DNA of 64,000 bases, taken from an uncultured Eubacteriales bacterium (GTDB lineage: Bacteria; Bacillota; Clostridia; Christensenellales; Aristaeellaceae). A program made the position numbers and the translations under genes. Below the pieces are notes generated by a model. It saw only the letters and a list, made by a program, of their open reading frames with translations, had not been told where the DNA came from and made no database searches. Each line of letters opens with the position of its first letter. The first letter of the stretch is position 1. Below, piece by piece: positions 47,701-52,825 of this stretch. The stretch is from contig CACYWL010000005.1 in NCBI GenBank assembly GCA_902778055.1, positions 146,522 to 210,521 of the forward strand, written 5' to 3'.

Positions 47701-50700
47701 TCGCCGTCGGTCAGGAAAACGCCGGCCGGATTCCCCGCTTCTCCCTCGACGTCAATGATTTTGTTTCCCTGCTGGGTTTCAATGATCGCGTCCGCGGTTA
47801 CGCTCCCGCCGGCTCTGATCTCTCCGTCGATCTGAACCGTCGCGGTAGCCACTTTGATATTGGCAATATTCAGCATCCAGGCCAGGGCGAGCGTTCCGCC
47901 GAAATGCTTGACCCGGGCCATCAGGGCGGTATCCTGCTCCGTTTCAATCACCGCGCCTTTATTGACGATGATTTCCGCGCAGTCATACAGGTTGATGGCG
48001 TTGTCGATCGTATCGTCCAGGCTCCGGGAGATAGAAGCGACATAGTCAAATTCTCTGGATCCCTGGACAGACTCCGCCCGTACGTTCCGGGCCTTGACCG
48101 TGCCGTTGAATTCAATGGTCGGCGCCTTGACCAGCACGTTCAGCGGGATGGCTGTCTTGTTGGCTTCCGTTCCGTTATAGATGTTCTGAATGGTCAGCGT
48201 ATCGTTGTCATCATGGGTTTCCTCAATATCGAACACCAGATTGCTCAGGAACGGGCTGGAGTTGCTGCCCGTATTCTGAATGGAAATCCTGTTCACATTC
48301 GCGATGGAGGACTTGAAGACATAGTCTGTGAAATCCTCCAGCGCGAGGCTGGCCGTATATTCTGTCGCGCCGTCCTGAATGTACAGGGACTTCTGCTTCT
48401 TATTGTCCAGCTTGTCGGTGAAGCTGTAGGAGGCATCGCCCTCCGCGGCTGCTGTAATTTCAAGCTGATTCGCCTGCTCGGGGGAAAGCACGGTGCTCGA
48501 CTGCACCACGATGGTTTTTTTGTTGGCGTCCTTCCATTTGATCCGGTCCTCCTCCTTGATGGGAGTGGAACCGTTCAGCGTCGCCAGGGTGCCCTTCAGA
48601 TGGACGGATGCGCCCTTGCCGCCCTTCAGCTCAATTTCCCGGATCGCCCGGGCCACGCTCACGTCGATGGTCACAAAGTCCCTGGCGTCCTTCCCGTCGG
48701 AGGACAGGGAACCGTTGTTGATCGTCACCTTCGTGCTGGCGTTCTTATTCACTTCTTCATAGGGGTTAAAGACATGATTGTAGTCCAGGGTTTCCGCGGT
48801 ATTCAGGTCGCCCTTCCGGACGTCGACAACGTCTCCGCCCGCCCCGGTGTTCAGGATCATATTTCCCGCGTTTGCGCGGACATCCAGGGTAATGGTGTCG
48901 TCTCCGGATCCGGCGGAAATCACGATTCCCTTCAGTTCATCTTCCTGATAGGAACTGGTATATTTCGTCCCGTCTTCCTTCGTAAGCTCCTCGCTCACGG
49001 TCACTTTTTTCTGGGACGGCTCGTTCTTGGACTGCCCGTTGTTCAGAACGTACAGGGTATCATTCCCCGCGCCGGTGTCAACGATCACATTGCCGATCTG
49101 CGAAGTCCCTTCCGCGTTGTTAGCCGTCCCAAGAATCCGGACTTCCACGTCGTCCTGATCCTGTCCTGTCTGAATGTTCAGATCGCCGCCGGACACCGTC
49201 GCGAGAATCTTGTTCAGGCCGTCGCCGGCATTGATGTTCACATGGTTCGCACCGCTTTCGGCCGTCACGGTGATCTTGTCGTCCTTGCCGGCCGTCGTGA
49301 CGTCCAGGCTGGAAATTTTCCCCACATTGACGTTCAACTCCGTCGCGAGGGATTCAATGCCCTTGTATTCCAGAGAACCGCCGCGGTTCGGATCCTCCCT
49401 CGCATTCTGAACCGTCACGGTTTTCCCCGCGGCGATCACGATGCTCTGCATCAGCACTTTAATGCCGTCGATGATCACATTGCTGTCGATGACAGTCTGC
49501 CCGTTGCCCTTCATGCCGTTCTCGCCGGCATCACTGGCTACCAGCTCCAGCTTGAAGTTATCCGCAACGCTTTTTCCCTTGGCTGAAATAAGGACGGAAT
49601 CGCCGGAATAAGTTGTATTGTTATCCAGAATGATGCGATGAGTTCCGCTTAATGTGTCTCCGATTTCCTCCAATGTATTCTGAATCAATTGTTCCAGCGC
49701 GGTTAAGGCATTGGCCAGCAGGGGCGAGAAACTGGTGGTATTAAACTGAATTTCTCCGTCCTTGCCCTGTTCCGCGTCAATGAATTCAGTATCAGCGTCG
49801 CCCTGATTCAGATTCTGGATCGTTTCATCCAGAGTGGCTTCGGACAGATTGCCGTCCGCGTCCATCAGGTCTGTTTTAATATGAAAGATTTCAATGTTAT
49901 TTTCATAGGTTTCGCCGTTCAGATCCCGTACGGAAACACTTACATTTTTCCCGTAATCTCCCGGCTGCCAGACTTTCCCGTCAGCTGTAACCAGCCGGAT
50001 GTCGTAAGCGAACAGCGGTTCCTTCCCGGTGATCTGAACCGCCTTATCCTTTGGAATCTCAGCCACCTGAACCGTGATATCCTCCGGGAATTCGCCGGTT
50101 ACAACAATAACCCGGTCGCCCATCCGGGCCTCCGCGGTGCGCTTGATCCCTTCCGCGGCCGCGGCAGGGGCATCGGTGCTTTCCTCTGCTTCTGTGGTCA
50201 GAAGGATCAGTGCCTGTTCAGGCTCTTCTGTATCGCTTTCTTCTCCCGAAGGAATCTCCTCTGCCGCAGGCGTTGCTTCATTTTCGGGCGTCTCCTCAGC
50301 CTTGGGTGTGCCTTCGTCCTCGGGCGTCACCTCAGCCGCGGGCGTGACCTCGTCCTCGGGCGTCTCCTCAGCCGCGGGCGTGACCTCGTCCTCGGGCGTC
50401 TCCTCAGCCGCGGGCGTGACCTCGTCCTCGGGCGTCACCTCAGCCGCGGGAGTGCCTTCATCTTCTGGCGTCACTTCAGCCTCGGGCGTGCCTTCGTCCT
50501 CGGGCGTCTCCTCAGCCGCGGACGTGACTTCATCTTCTGGCGTCACTTCAGCCTCGGGCGTGCCTTCGTCCTCGGGCGTCACCTCAGCCGCGGGCGTGAC
50601 TTCCTCCTCGGGCGTCACCTCAGTAGAGGGAGTCGCATCCTCGGCAGGCTTTTCATCTTCCGAAGATGTTTCATCCTCCTTCGACGTTTCATCATCTACA

Positions 50701-51209
50701 GTTTTTTCATCTTCTACAATCGTCTCACCTGGTTCAGGCGTTTCATCTTCTGTTGTTGTTTCAGCAACTTCTGCGATCGTTTCAGCGGCTTCCGCAGCCG
50801 TTTCTACGGCTTCCCCGGTCGCTTCTGCGGCTTCCCCGGTCGCTTCATCGACTTCCATGGTCGCTTCTTCGGCTTCCACGGTCGCTTCTTCGGCTTCCAC
50901 GGTCGCTTCTTCGGCTTCCACGGTCGCTTCTGCGGCTTCCACGGTCGCTTCTGCGGCTTCCACGGTCGCTTCTTCGGCTTCCACGGTCGCTTCTGCGGCT
51001 TCCACGGTCGCTTCTGCGGCTTCTCCGGTCTCTTCATCGACTTCCGCAGATGTTTCTGCGACTTCCGCAGTCACATTTTCTTCCGGCGCTGTTTCAATGC
51101 TTTCCTCGCCTTCAGCGCTGGTGTAATAGCCCCTGTAGGGAAGCATATCTCCCACAGAGGTAACCAGCATGATAACTACCAGCAGAAATGCAATAACTCT
51201 TTTCTTCAT
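29790..51209 (-). CDS. Giant secreted filamentous-adhesin-like protein (7,139 residues)
   Basis: One uninterrupted frame. In order: signal peptide (about 1-30); acidic low-complexity repeats, 7-residue EATVEA-type (about 60-137) and 12-residue TPEDEVTPAAE-type (about 190-310); a beta domain with GD-rich turns (GAGNDTLYV, GSGDDTITL, about 700-830); InlB-like repeats (VDVQPKAGYSVKKVRYRY, about 1400-1490) and further beta-sandwich modules to about 2,430; then some 4,000 residues of right-handed beta-helix-like repeats alternating Ala/Gly/Val strands with AGG-V-V steps, recalling the Fusobacterium LktA-type adhesins; a helical insert (about 2,920-3,215); and a non-repetitive C-terminal domain (about 6,660-7,139) with a CDFC pair. 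No sorting signal, SLH domain or terminal membrane segment is visible. Start: ATG after GGGAGAG. A role in adhesion is family inference. Confidence 0.9.
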   Translation of the reverse strand: MKKRVIAFLLVVIMLVTSVGDMLPYRGYYTSAEGEESIETAPEENVTAEVAETSAEVDEETGEAAEATVEAAEATVEAEEATVEAAEATVEAAEATVEAEEATVEAEEATVEAEEATMEVDEATGEAAEATGEAVETAAEAAETIAEVAETTTEDETPEPGETIVEDEKTVDDETSKEDETSSEDEKPAEDATPSTEVTPEEEVTPAAEVTPEDEGTPEAEVTPEDEVTSAAEETPEDEGTPEAEVTPEDEGTPAAEVTPEDEVTPAAEETPEDEVTPAAEETPEDEVTPAAEVTPEDEGTPKAEETPENEATPAAEEIPSGEESDTEEPEQALILLTTEAEESTDAPAAAAEGIKRTAEARMGDRVIVVTGEFPEDITVQVAEIPKDKAVQITGKEPLFAYDIRLVTADGKVWQPGDYGKNVSVSVRDLNGETYENNIEIFHIKTDLMDADGNLSEATLDETIQNLNQGDADTEFIDAEQGKDGEIQFNTTSFSPLLANALTALEQLIQNTLEEIGDTLSGTHRIILDNNTTYSGDSVLISAKGKSVADNFKLELVASDAGENGMKGNGQTVIDSNVIIDGIKVLMQSIVIAAGKTVTVQNAREDPNRGGSLEYKGIESLATELNVNVGKISSLDVTTAGKDDKITVTAESGANHVNINAGDGLNKILATVSGGDLNIQTGQDQDDVEVRILGTANNAEGTSQIGNVIVDTGAGNDTLYVLNNGQSKNEPSQKKVTVSEELTKEDGTKYTSSYQEDELKGIVISAGSGDDTITLDVRANAGNMILNTGAGGDVVDVRKGDLNTAETLDYNHVFNPYEEVNKNASTKVTINNGSLSSDGKDARDFVTIDVSVARAIREIELKGGKGASVHLKGTLATLNGSTPIKEEDRIKWKDANKKTIVVQSSTVLSPEQANQLEITAAAEGDASYSFTDKLDNKKQKSLYIQDGATEYTASLALEDFTDYVFKSSIANVNRISIQNTGSNSSPFLSNLVFDIEETHDDNDTLTIQNIYNGTEANKTAIPLNVLVKAPTIEFNGTVKARNVRAESVQGSREFDYVASISRSLDDTIDNAINLYDCAEIIVNKGAVIETEQDTALMARVKHFGGTLALAWMLNIANIKVATATVQIDGEIRAGGSVTADAIIETQQGNKIIDVEGEAGNPAGVFLTDGDAVPVGIKFVMNDASVNVGMDAKVIAQEDVLLRSRSDVTVYNYENGNLPFAVAATYINNDVQTLVEGEVQAGRSVLVQADGRVVSDTQANHRSDTKDSSVNVFVGLNVVDQNVDAVIRGGKVTAQKGDVAVYATAIADVKTIASASSMMKEMTSTLPEALNPVGLLVSGLKGLTYPFVAGFKAIRGKTRKADYYTKKLEKMVNKVSAGTYDVSVVGFSEENDQKGTATVKVKVSKFTAGDNDHAEGEVPEGQEGGVEGLFAVVDVQPKAGYSVKKVRYRYLESGKEHFTYVTVLPNAQGEYIFALKYPNTPYEVIVEYQEGQAQAANNVNEDEAVERASINLDDLEDGYDINGLLEEAALGSADNAEEAEQNGQKTSKDYVFNKDPGENGVKIEINQPRGADSMSTGDYIVLWQAELKPADTGIQKLNKVYAGQEIRFIGNPTDNTKELKKLTITYYTDGDVHTGIKNETVLTPDSKGRFVFTVPENITANKKIEITGEFGPKDNGNGPAHNQMTGSLGFSYVNNQGNARIEAGEREEVVESEDVSYQLPLLQEPVTVTETLTIGTKKIIRTPEVTAGGTVDMLGIHTTSVETLADGTALTEKPALSVSTDEAKPQETTKVKWTVPGADYAIKVSSNLKGTVDAAVTKDQDGGSNSTSFSHPVFSFKPDTDVPEYSTANLKIQVSYYTKFNMSLSVGKHVTDEYSYRGATVHPDQDTTISTKHTANGMVITVTKGADTKEYTVPSGTEEYSIGDQKITVSADRKTIKVGEGSSAQTFSTKVSEGDITVDSTTGKITFKPSLAKLAVVEGTTMDVNFIFQDAAGNALENGNGTVKYAIANPVNIQFNALKKDKTLAATFTNGNLEEMGTITYHNTIPNDDNTLTYQFAIKAKAGYKLDAKGSHYGEGTNFESNTERLYASWVGADGLTHRQPLQRATGEGANAFGAEVWNFTLNPKFSIPAGATISITAEFEKDERKIEQGEPTVGSAEDLNEIKEKLKPNVSKSAAAEKDKITVKYSLDSDELNEKYAIASVRWHVEGYPDNIHDVSLDGNGQAKFEIPEGTFNGKLGNAGIILVPVILSRSVTLTPAENIKLSEKKKGYIGETVKVTLSKEELAQGKKIDKILVNGVEQTGKDSFTIPNNAGSGEMKITVTTREGTYGIASYTDTEGLGSIEPVCAKADNGDTVQLQIKPKAGYRAQYGSVMATLVTSTQTRRITASWAGDNLYTFDLHLDEGETLTSPIKVEGKFEKGEDGVAMSAGIAAAVGIIQGENRVEIADGVISAGEGLSMFGVSSGNKAVTEAKAGYSAGKTGAAGAVGVQIASAVNKVAIRQDEDWDKPKDNKKTKAEAQAANDKLRALNDPLNFALNYQTYEIYQKDRHSQITIGKTENGKFVPGYLFLKSKNGENFKVTGDAANKKESEAKGTGVGAGVAVAIDSIESIAEIEDNVWLNTNSLSKMTVHAETKVKDKVTARAGAIGGSAFVPSAAVDIYENDVMARVGKLKKAGTASDPDGVDLGELNVAGPVKVFAESTWANLQYNHEVISDASARGGKVAMGGAFAVTWLDTDVRAELNNTVKADGDISVTSTSAEALKAVTVAAVSGGYAGSTADGEGSADKQANNLLGGAANMAGKYAGKDAEGIKAEARGRQKAETAESTTAGAGAMVLNIMKNRSRAEIMNNVDVETTGKLKVVSMNRTEATIRANASTTNSNTGVGVGIALNIVTMDNIARIGNGGIKAGELELRAEIAEAPTYATAVMPTEGKSTFEIQLAKAIEDGLKNLLGDSWGDNMVTDALASAAAAMARKLIDDLNLNKLFTGVGNSAMDTLMGTVDTLVDRVKELPKALISPIWTLAEQTIGTVSGWDSERFGNLFEDIWTTATIQLAGNAMGMTRTMLQESMGAMINSAMNTANRLVNGQGFDVSIVMDKVKSTITNAFDRVVEKTVQDVIKRMSAEIPLMTESNMQLIQDMKDTSFQKIKDSIVPYITQTIRDQVWDYEPVLAKIQEKGFTDYLKSEAKALLKEGVSTMTNEMIDGIVGKMDVKISMEPVADRHVITTQAISGAGAKNTSGAGSLAIAVVNMDTQAEIAASDKTVTVDGDMILNAEELRRVRTHATAAVDARNGGDPVEALPDNNEGIGDSEEDNTGSGNSVAPNSVKSDSDRVIVSYNKGGKVEIDKDVDGYITLTPDEGYRRPTTIKRTWTDAEGNSVSRELTIGSGDESFYVFKGFDSPDDVVKMEVEVLFEEKTYQVAVPSSKDGNLKGSVAVDDREPDEDGAQLARPGEMVRLTFPKTASGQQVDEVTVKYRDEELKEHSYTLKTDPSKFTLISENRNETVYGILMPAGFVSEITFTMAQGQQNAADQEDSWEDLELPDGFEAATMAKDAMGRKVGVGAAFALTYGNSNVTAQIGSRDPENGKSGARGQVTAGTISVTASSEHEEENFSTAGTDPFEGTSSNQQEGAGEKDLGVDASVAINILDNDIYAGIAKGTGVKTTAIPGVNDPERHVKEEKKSLSEKTNDQETANEDTGEDEPKDIEIRNGAVIISATEVSENETKASAFATGSTTAVGASVAVNVSLSEIEAALGAGAAAAGKVDVRSHSLSRDNTWSFASAMGADIQRKLNKAAEMAEKTEETANGLTTGEIFDKKTKTKGNDTGERIAEGLNRNRAEDGQEARGDLAVSDNVMRSQNAQADNAEDAQNAVDGSEALGQVQEKAGKDLTGKIIGQGKSKIQAAATAAVTVSSHKARTNVYGSVTSGEGDISLTSMNAGNFRTRSTAAAMSMAAAFGGGKDIALAFGVSVNNNQAVVDVQGNLVAENGDVTVAADLKQNQTDEYKGYLAVQSVSGAFSGKGYDLAISGALSALVSHAVTKATVKNDSATTANPARITGRIVSVTANDKSKLAIRAGGVNLSTGASKGVGMSSATIWSGNTVTASIGDNTTVEANEFALSAIKQKVTYDDFVWPVGAKNFMTDTSELNDEQRENVYTGLIDVHRKPGEKSYSIDINVDSYALMNFVDELNFLSSQNYYAEAVGGSLITGQAKLGTANALNLTGSFSIVRAENIIDAILGKNVKIVQKQAQAEQTADSAAAPENRVQIVASGDTTARLIGGALSVGSAKNAAGATVTFLYNQDKVNAASGAGLVIEADGAVKQAVSADMEVMSINAAAAVSTEVKDESRALGGSLEVILLQNRAINSIGDNARITGGSVETTASADKDLMTIIVSAMGASRGTAVGGTVAYNDLQTEARIKIGKNQRLEAKSGDLTIRADSVDRVISAAASASVGLDAVGDGGKSFAGTLNIIHARTKALVELAAGGEGHGLFAAGNIEIAGEAETRAVNATLAAAGAKKGGIGLNLNFNFFSRESGVSVKGGDGYRMTAGKDVRMAAEGADLSVLAALALSGAKKSAASGNLPILVTSNEVKNTLGKALITAGGKAEFTSRLEDTTVAVAGQVAVSLSKPGGQDGSATGAGALFAFRNNTVKTEMGTSTVQARGGDILVGAEENDHTYGITAGIAVSTGRNSVNVNAVTSVNSNTVHADAGKAELFAVNNITRPTAGGSVNVKAKADSLIWAVAGGLSLSFGNSVGPGLIVLTASKDVKALGHHLHALQDVNVTADNRDEINELNVNAGATMGMGSGNIQTGISVQVLKNSVNAAVASEVKAVKGSFNLTAKNRSFIDNINIALAGTATSDLTLAPVFALTYYGGETNAMLGSGEVDAAGAVNISADAYKDIDQYTIGAAAGMGMGKYTVSGAVSLMFLKDSTNALVQHGTSISAGSLDVNAQGDYDLTGASAAISYDSSATAIAGAVNTIVTVAKANVLAEMEGKAALDGAANISASAKRDIVDVALNVSGAGTAGVGVTVMSLVAGDRMDKDAADMLAYGSNNKESGQKAFDSDAMVSRLKELGVDTSDLEAREETPDPRDRTRTRQISGITEDLSGNQNASYEVKTQTDGVFDASSGMVNQDDFKDDTTLSGQEREQAKLDQTQGAEHNPENKDENRETKETKDIVNARSVGTTVYSDDPDDAVVARIARDAEITARGVNVTAEQDSTADLFSATIGIGKELGGAGVGFGIAILRSNVIAASLGTVDAQGGNMTVDARSTTGDALKTAKEDTTAAERNSSLMKSFSEGGEATARSIRVVGLAVGGGSQGLGLAGSVARADNITQAILGGKVQNVKDLTVNGASKYENILAVTVAGAGGVSHAIAGSVAVAIADGEVEARIDDSADITGTNSNIYVTTEGMMKARTGAASAAVGMTASGVGTVSVVNNSLTQNTSIDQGASLNIGGEGGNLHVKATSVTSGESMMISAAYSGTIALGLGFSMVNVNPEIHTTIGVNPKTGANARTSLGKMKSVEIDNDVESSANSLLASISASMKAGIAGNVLLVFNDTDAEARIGRAGGEIGSLKVSGNLDAEGEATFAHLGVGFNASIGASVSYVDVNSRNIASINTDEFDGTVTGPVKVVTNDKREGKTSASVTSLSADAAFSPKGGAVSLNAAVARNRAVSAAMINGNNGIGGSSVELKSNGIAEADALLVGLALSAGTGSASVAVALNEATSLSQMRIGGAIGGDLDAAANLDAKTHAKQLTGAIGLAGIAVNVAKAKGTSQALVDIDLGAAPADTARKMAVKSKVTGSNDVESKILNQDLQLAGTIAFMDGVAYSKDVYDNHVTLRGGDYNLKNADVTTDYTSKANAVVNPSALGVDIKLSEMSFDMAEAKGKAYARAQLEIDDATVSSDGDINVKVNGWGSADSGVASANYFALKGVNIGGSLARAELANRQAAVLKLDKGTILDAAAVNVRSMTDNATTGASHGASGTNDEPQDGFEINVGEFTMHYVRAKENIDSTAMIQGTGSENNGITADELTVRSGISRDGKTAATASSKESVEFNVLSIGGLNTEARTGDSFYAQVSGVDADIAGPVTVYAKGNTKATSEATSPADTGIVSLSISHIRAGIGEEEDRQTAMVLIGDDTKLKSEGAMLLYAENNGETNTDFTKNVVDIVGVKYASIPTHSYYDTGVAIGQKVQLDSRNTLDIRSISRPNAVSDLDSLGAGVLVDYSIIRGENNIDSQNNIDIGQQTHVTAEGTVRILAADSTKAEAKAIVRGGGGILGGEVVSSVNNINRNTGITVDNGALIRSDTSNIFVENISGVGDNITSESYVKSGGLFTIGSAYSENKLTSVNTIKIGANARMTAHKDLRMVARATSYASEGDSNLMEPDHPEDNEILAIVGASSEENLSQEEKDKRIAERDAAKAENDAAKDKMYADSDKAEDALDNHSRPEKTNYGTSNTDDSKPFGIYAKGVVKAQGAFVWPNSGVYNTLNFTTYININRNEGTGNTAKAAMTAHTGDIVIRADNQGLRAKTKSEAYGGALYSDIVAKSQITANLQNTIWIDNASLSATNPMKENGERAKVQLLVNNFGTGDRPYLVAIAETGDSGAFASEDPTAIITGTSFNQIKSTNTLSVTFRGDKIHIARNPQNCIDYKIQENGSNKSWAFGAAKRRCDFCYEEENADQDKDSEKGMGQSSYVSDLNWHDLERTLRRHMEKALAPLTDIQRQVDQIIGTVRARYGEEDYAAAGKIFVLEYPVVLTKDVTLDNEQINKYRLWNNTATYLDVYLLPNATRLYGNRRAGKIMLQYVAEVLRGEVRGDGEIHDIDIITALTKRAFSNPVMPVGSTGSLNFATGMLTLPSLADFELYLHEVSANWLLGKIDEGFIRGMIADPDAANGAAMNGEELPEGSIAEGLVPDGEADGWKKYWLGDTPETAEDPDQILIYLLVNEETDEVDAFRTSVNMIEGGEEPVDVSLYLYRDSQSDRAEIEKYNCMFFDTPEGEKSLVKVVTNVVGKNELDMPVPLRIVLRGFHLEGADLPVYSLTDHFFAMCDGTDGEVSMFDGFYTNTFDGDTFDSDYIRIEGIADGDLNVTVKEGQAIWPEWTGENTAEDIAGNRYEQVEGEWYPEEDAPTEPLPEDAVAV
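41570..42460 (-). other. Alpha-helical insert inside the adhesin beta-helix
   Basis: This part of the giant gene encodes about 295 residues of helix-forming sequence (IQLAKAIEDGLKNLLGDS, LASAAAAMARKLIDDLNLNK, VGNSAMDTLMGTVDTLVDRV, TVQDVIKRMSAEIPLM, YLKSEAKALLKEGVSTM), unlike the Gly/Val-rich beta repeats on both sides. It has mildly amphipathic helices but no clear membrane segment. Confidence 0.7.
50281..50640 (-). repeat. Ten 36-nt acidic repeats in the adhesin gene
   Basis: Unit starts fall every 36 nt from 50281 to 50605, encoding a 12-residue TPEDEVTPAAE-type unit with small substitutions. Near-identity between several units (for example those at 50353, 50389 and 50425) implies recent duplication, so the copy number may vary between strains. 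Confidence 0.85.
50800..51030 (-). repeat. Eleven 21-nt acidic repeats in the adhesin gene
   Basis: Units start every 21 nt from 50800 to 51010 and encode the 7-residue EATVEA(E/A) unit, predicted helical. Many units are identical in sequence. The block follows shortly after the signal peptide. Confidence 0.88.
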
Positions 51210-51298
51210 TATACATCTCTCCCGTCTGTCCGGTTTCGGAAAGCTTGAATCAGGATCGTATTGCTCCGTAGATATCGTATCTTTGTCCGGTCAGTTCC

Positions 51299-52630
51299 TT
51301 AGTTCGAATGCTTCAGAGATTCCGCCAGATCGGCGTTCTGCTTTTCGGTATCCCCGAGCGCAGCGTAGATCTGAGCCCGCTGATAATAGCTCTGCCCCAG
51401 TTCATACTGGTTCTCAATGCAGACGGTAAAATCAGCGACTGCTCCTTCCAGCTGTCCGAGAGCAGCCCGGCAGGCGGCCCGATAATAATACGCGCCGTAA
51501 TTGACGTTGGCCTTCCCAGCGGTTTCGCTCTCTTCCTCCGCCGCGGAGTCAGCCTTTTCTTCCGTCTTTTCGCTCTGTTCTCCGTCTCCGATATATTCGG
51601 TGAAGGTTGCGGCAGCACTCTCATAATCGTTCATCTGCATCTTGCAGATCGCCAGATTGTATCTGGAATCCTCAGTAAAGGGCTCGGTTTCAATCGATTT
51701 AGTAAAATCGGCGGCAGCGCTTTCCCATTTCTCGCTCAGCAGGCTGCATACTCCGCGGTTGTAATAGAGTCCTTCGAAGGTTCCTCCCTTTTCCTCGCAT
51801 CCGGTAAAGGCTTCGATTGCGCCGGCATAGTCGCCAAGGTTCATTTTGCATACACCGATGTTGAACATTGCGCCTGCGCCGAAAGTTTCGTTCTCCGTAT
51901 ACGCTTCAAAATCAGTGATGGCTTCCGCGAAGTTTCCGTTTTCCATCTTGTACAGTCCAGCCTGGAAACCGGCTTCCTCGACTTCCGCGCCCGCGCCGGC
52001 AACATATTTGTCGTACGCGGCCTGCGCGGCCTGGATGTCCCCCTTGGCCTCCTGAAGCTGCGCGACCGTCTCGTACAGGGAGGTGTCCTGGGTCAGCTCA
52101 ATGTATTTTTCCAGGCTTTCAATGGCCCGGTCCGCGTCGCCCATGCTTGCATAAACCTGCGTGCGAACCAGATAGGCATCCGCCAGATCCGGCTTAACCC
52201 GGATCGCTGCTTCCAGATTCAGCAGCGCCATATCGTTTTTCTGCTCGATCACATCAATGCATGCCCGTTTCAGCAGCAGATCAGAGAACATAATGGGATT
52301 ATTCTGCGCGTTGCAATAGGCAAAGCAGATATTGAGGTATTCCTTGGCGGTCTCGTAGTCCTCGCTTGTGATGGCATTCAGCGCGAGGGTATAGGCCGCG
52401 TCCAGCTGCTGATTGTCTGTCACAGCCGTCATCGCGGCGCTGCTATCCGCGGTTTCAGCGGTGTTCTCCGCCGCTCCACTATCCAGAACGGCCTCCGCGG
52501 TCGTTTCCGCCGTCTCCTGGGCTGCGGTTTCCGCGGGTTCATCTTCCGCGAATACGGCGGGAATCGACGCCGTCAGCATCAGTCCTGCCAGGATTCCCGC
52601 AGCTGTTTTCTTCATGTTCATGATGTTCAT
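51299..52630 (-). CDS. Secreted TPR-repeat protein
   Basis: The 443-residue protein has a signal peptide (MKKTAAGILAGLMLTASIPAVFA after MNIMN), a short acidic Thr/Ala/Glu linker, then about nine TPR motifs (for example ADAYLVRTQVYASMGDADRA, AGAMFNIGVCKMNLGDYAGA, EGLYYNRGVCSLLSEKWESA, SRYNLAICKMQMNDYESA, QSYYQRAQIYAALGD). An acidic linker (about 340-370) splits the last repeats. TPR proteins outside the membrane usually act as binding scaffolds. It is placed 89 nt upstream of the giant adhesin and 195 nt downstream of the sortase gene, so it may help assemble the surface proteins; this is inference. No lipobox or anchor is visible. GAGGAGG lies directly upstream of the ATG. Confidence 0.88.
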   Translation of the reverse strand: MNIMNMKKTAAGILAGLMLTASIPAVFAEDEPAETAAQETAETTAEAVLDSGAAENTAETADSSAAMTAVTDNQQLDAAYTLALNAITSEDYETAKEYLNICFAYCNAQNNPIMFSDLLLKRACIDVIEQKNDMALLNLEAAIRVKPDLADAYLVRTQVYASMGDADRAIESLEKYIELTQDTSLYETVAQLQEAKGDIQAAQAAYDKYVAGAGAEVEEAGFQAGLYKMENGNFAEAITDFEAYTENETFGAGAMFNIGVCKMNLGDYAGAIEAFTGCEEKGGTFEGLYYNRGVCSLLSEKWESAAADFTKSIETEPFTEDSRYNLAICKMQMNDYESAAATFTEYIGDGEQSEKTEEKADSAAEEESETAGKANVNYGAYYYRAACRAALGQLEGAVADFTVCIENQYELGQSYYQRAQIYAALGDTEKQNADLAESLKHSN

Positions 52631-52825
52631 TTCCTCCTCGAGATTTTATTCCTTCATTCCATCCCAGCCGCTCAGGCCTTGAAACATGTACCCACGTAAT
52701 AATCCAGCTAACAAGTATACAGTTCTCCCGTTCATCAGCGTTTCAAATTTGTGTTCTTCCCTCGGAGCGGCATCTCGTGTCCCTCCCGACTGCCGCTCCG
52801 ATCCTTCTGCGGGAAGCCTTCTGTA
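52631..52825 (-). promoter_or_regulatory. Spacer with inverted repeat and possible promoter before the TPR gene
   Basis: The 195-nt spacer carries an 11-bp perfect inverted repeat (52762-52772 and 52791-52801, arm TCGGAGCGGCA) with an 18-nt spacer. Downstream on the minus strand a -10-like TATACT (52719-52714) lies in an AT-rich patch; a TTGAAA stands 21 nt before it, too far for a standard promoter. The repeat may be a weak terminator after the sortase gene or an operator. Confidence 0.4.

Noticed and set aside
48700..49300. RTX calcium-binding nonapeptide array in the adhesin
   Set aside because: GAGNDTLYV and GSGDDTITL occur singly and are not in a regular nine-residue array, and no type I secretion genes are present.
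50281..51030. CRISPR-like array
   Set aside because: Units are contiguous, have no unique spacers, stay in frame within a gene and have no cas genes nearby. The same applies to 62905-63350 and 63821-64000.
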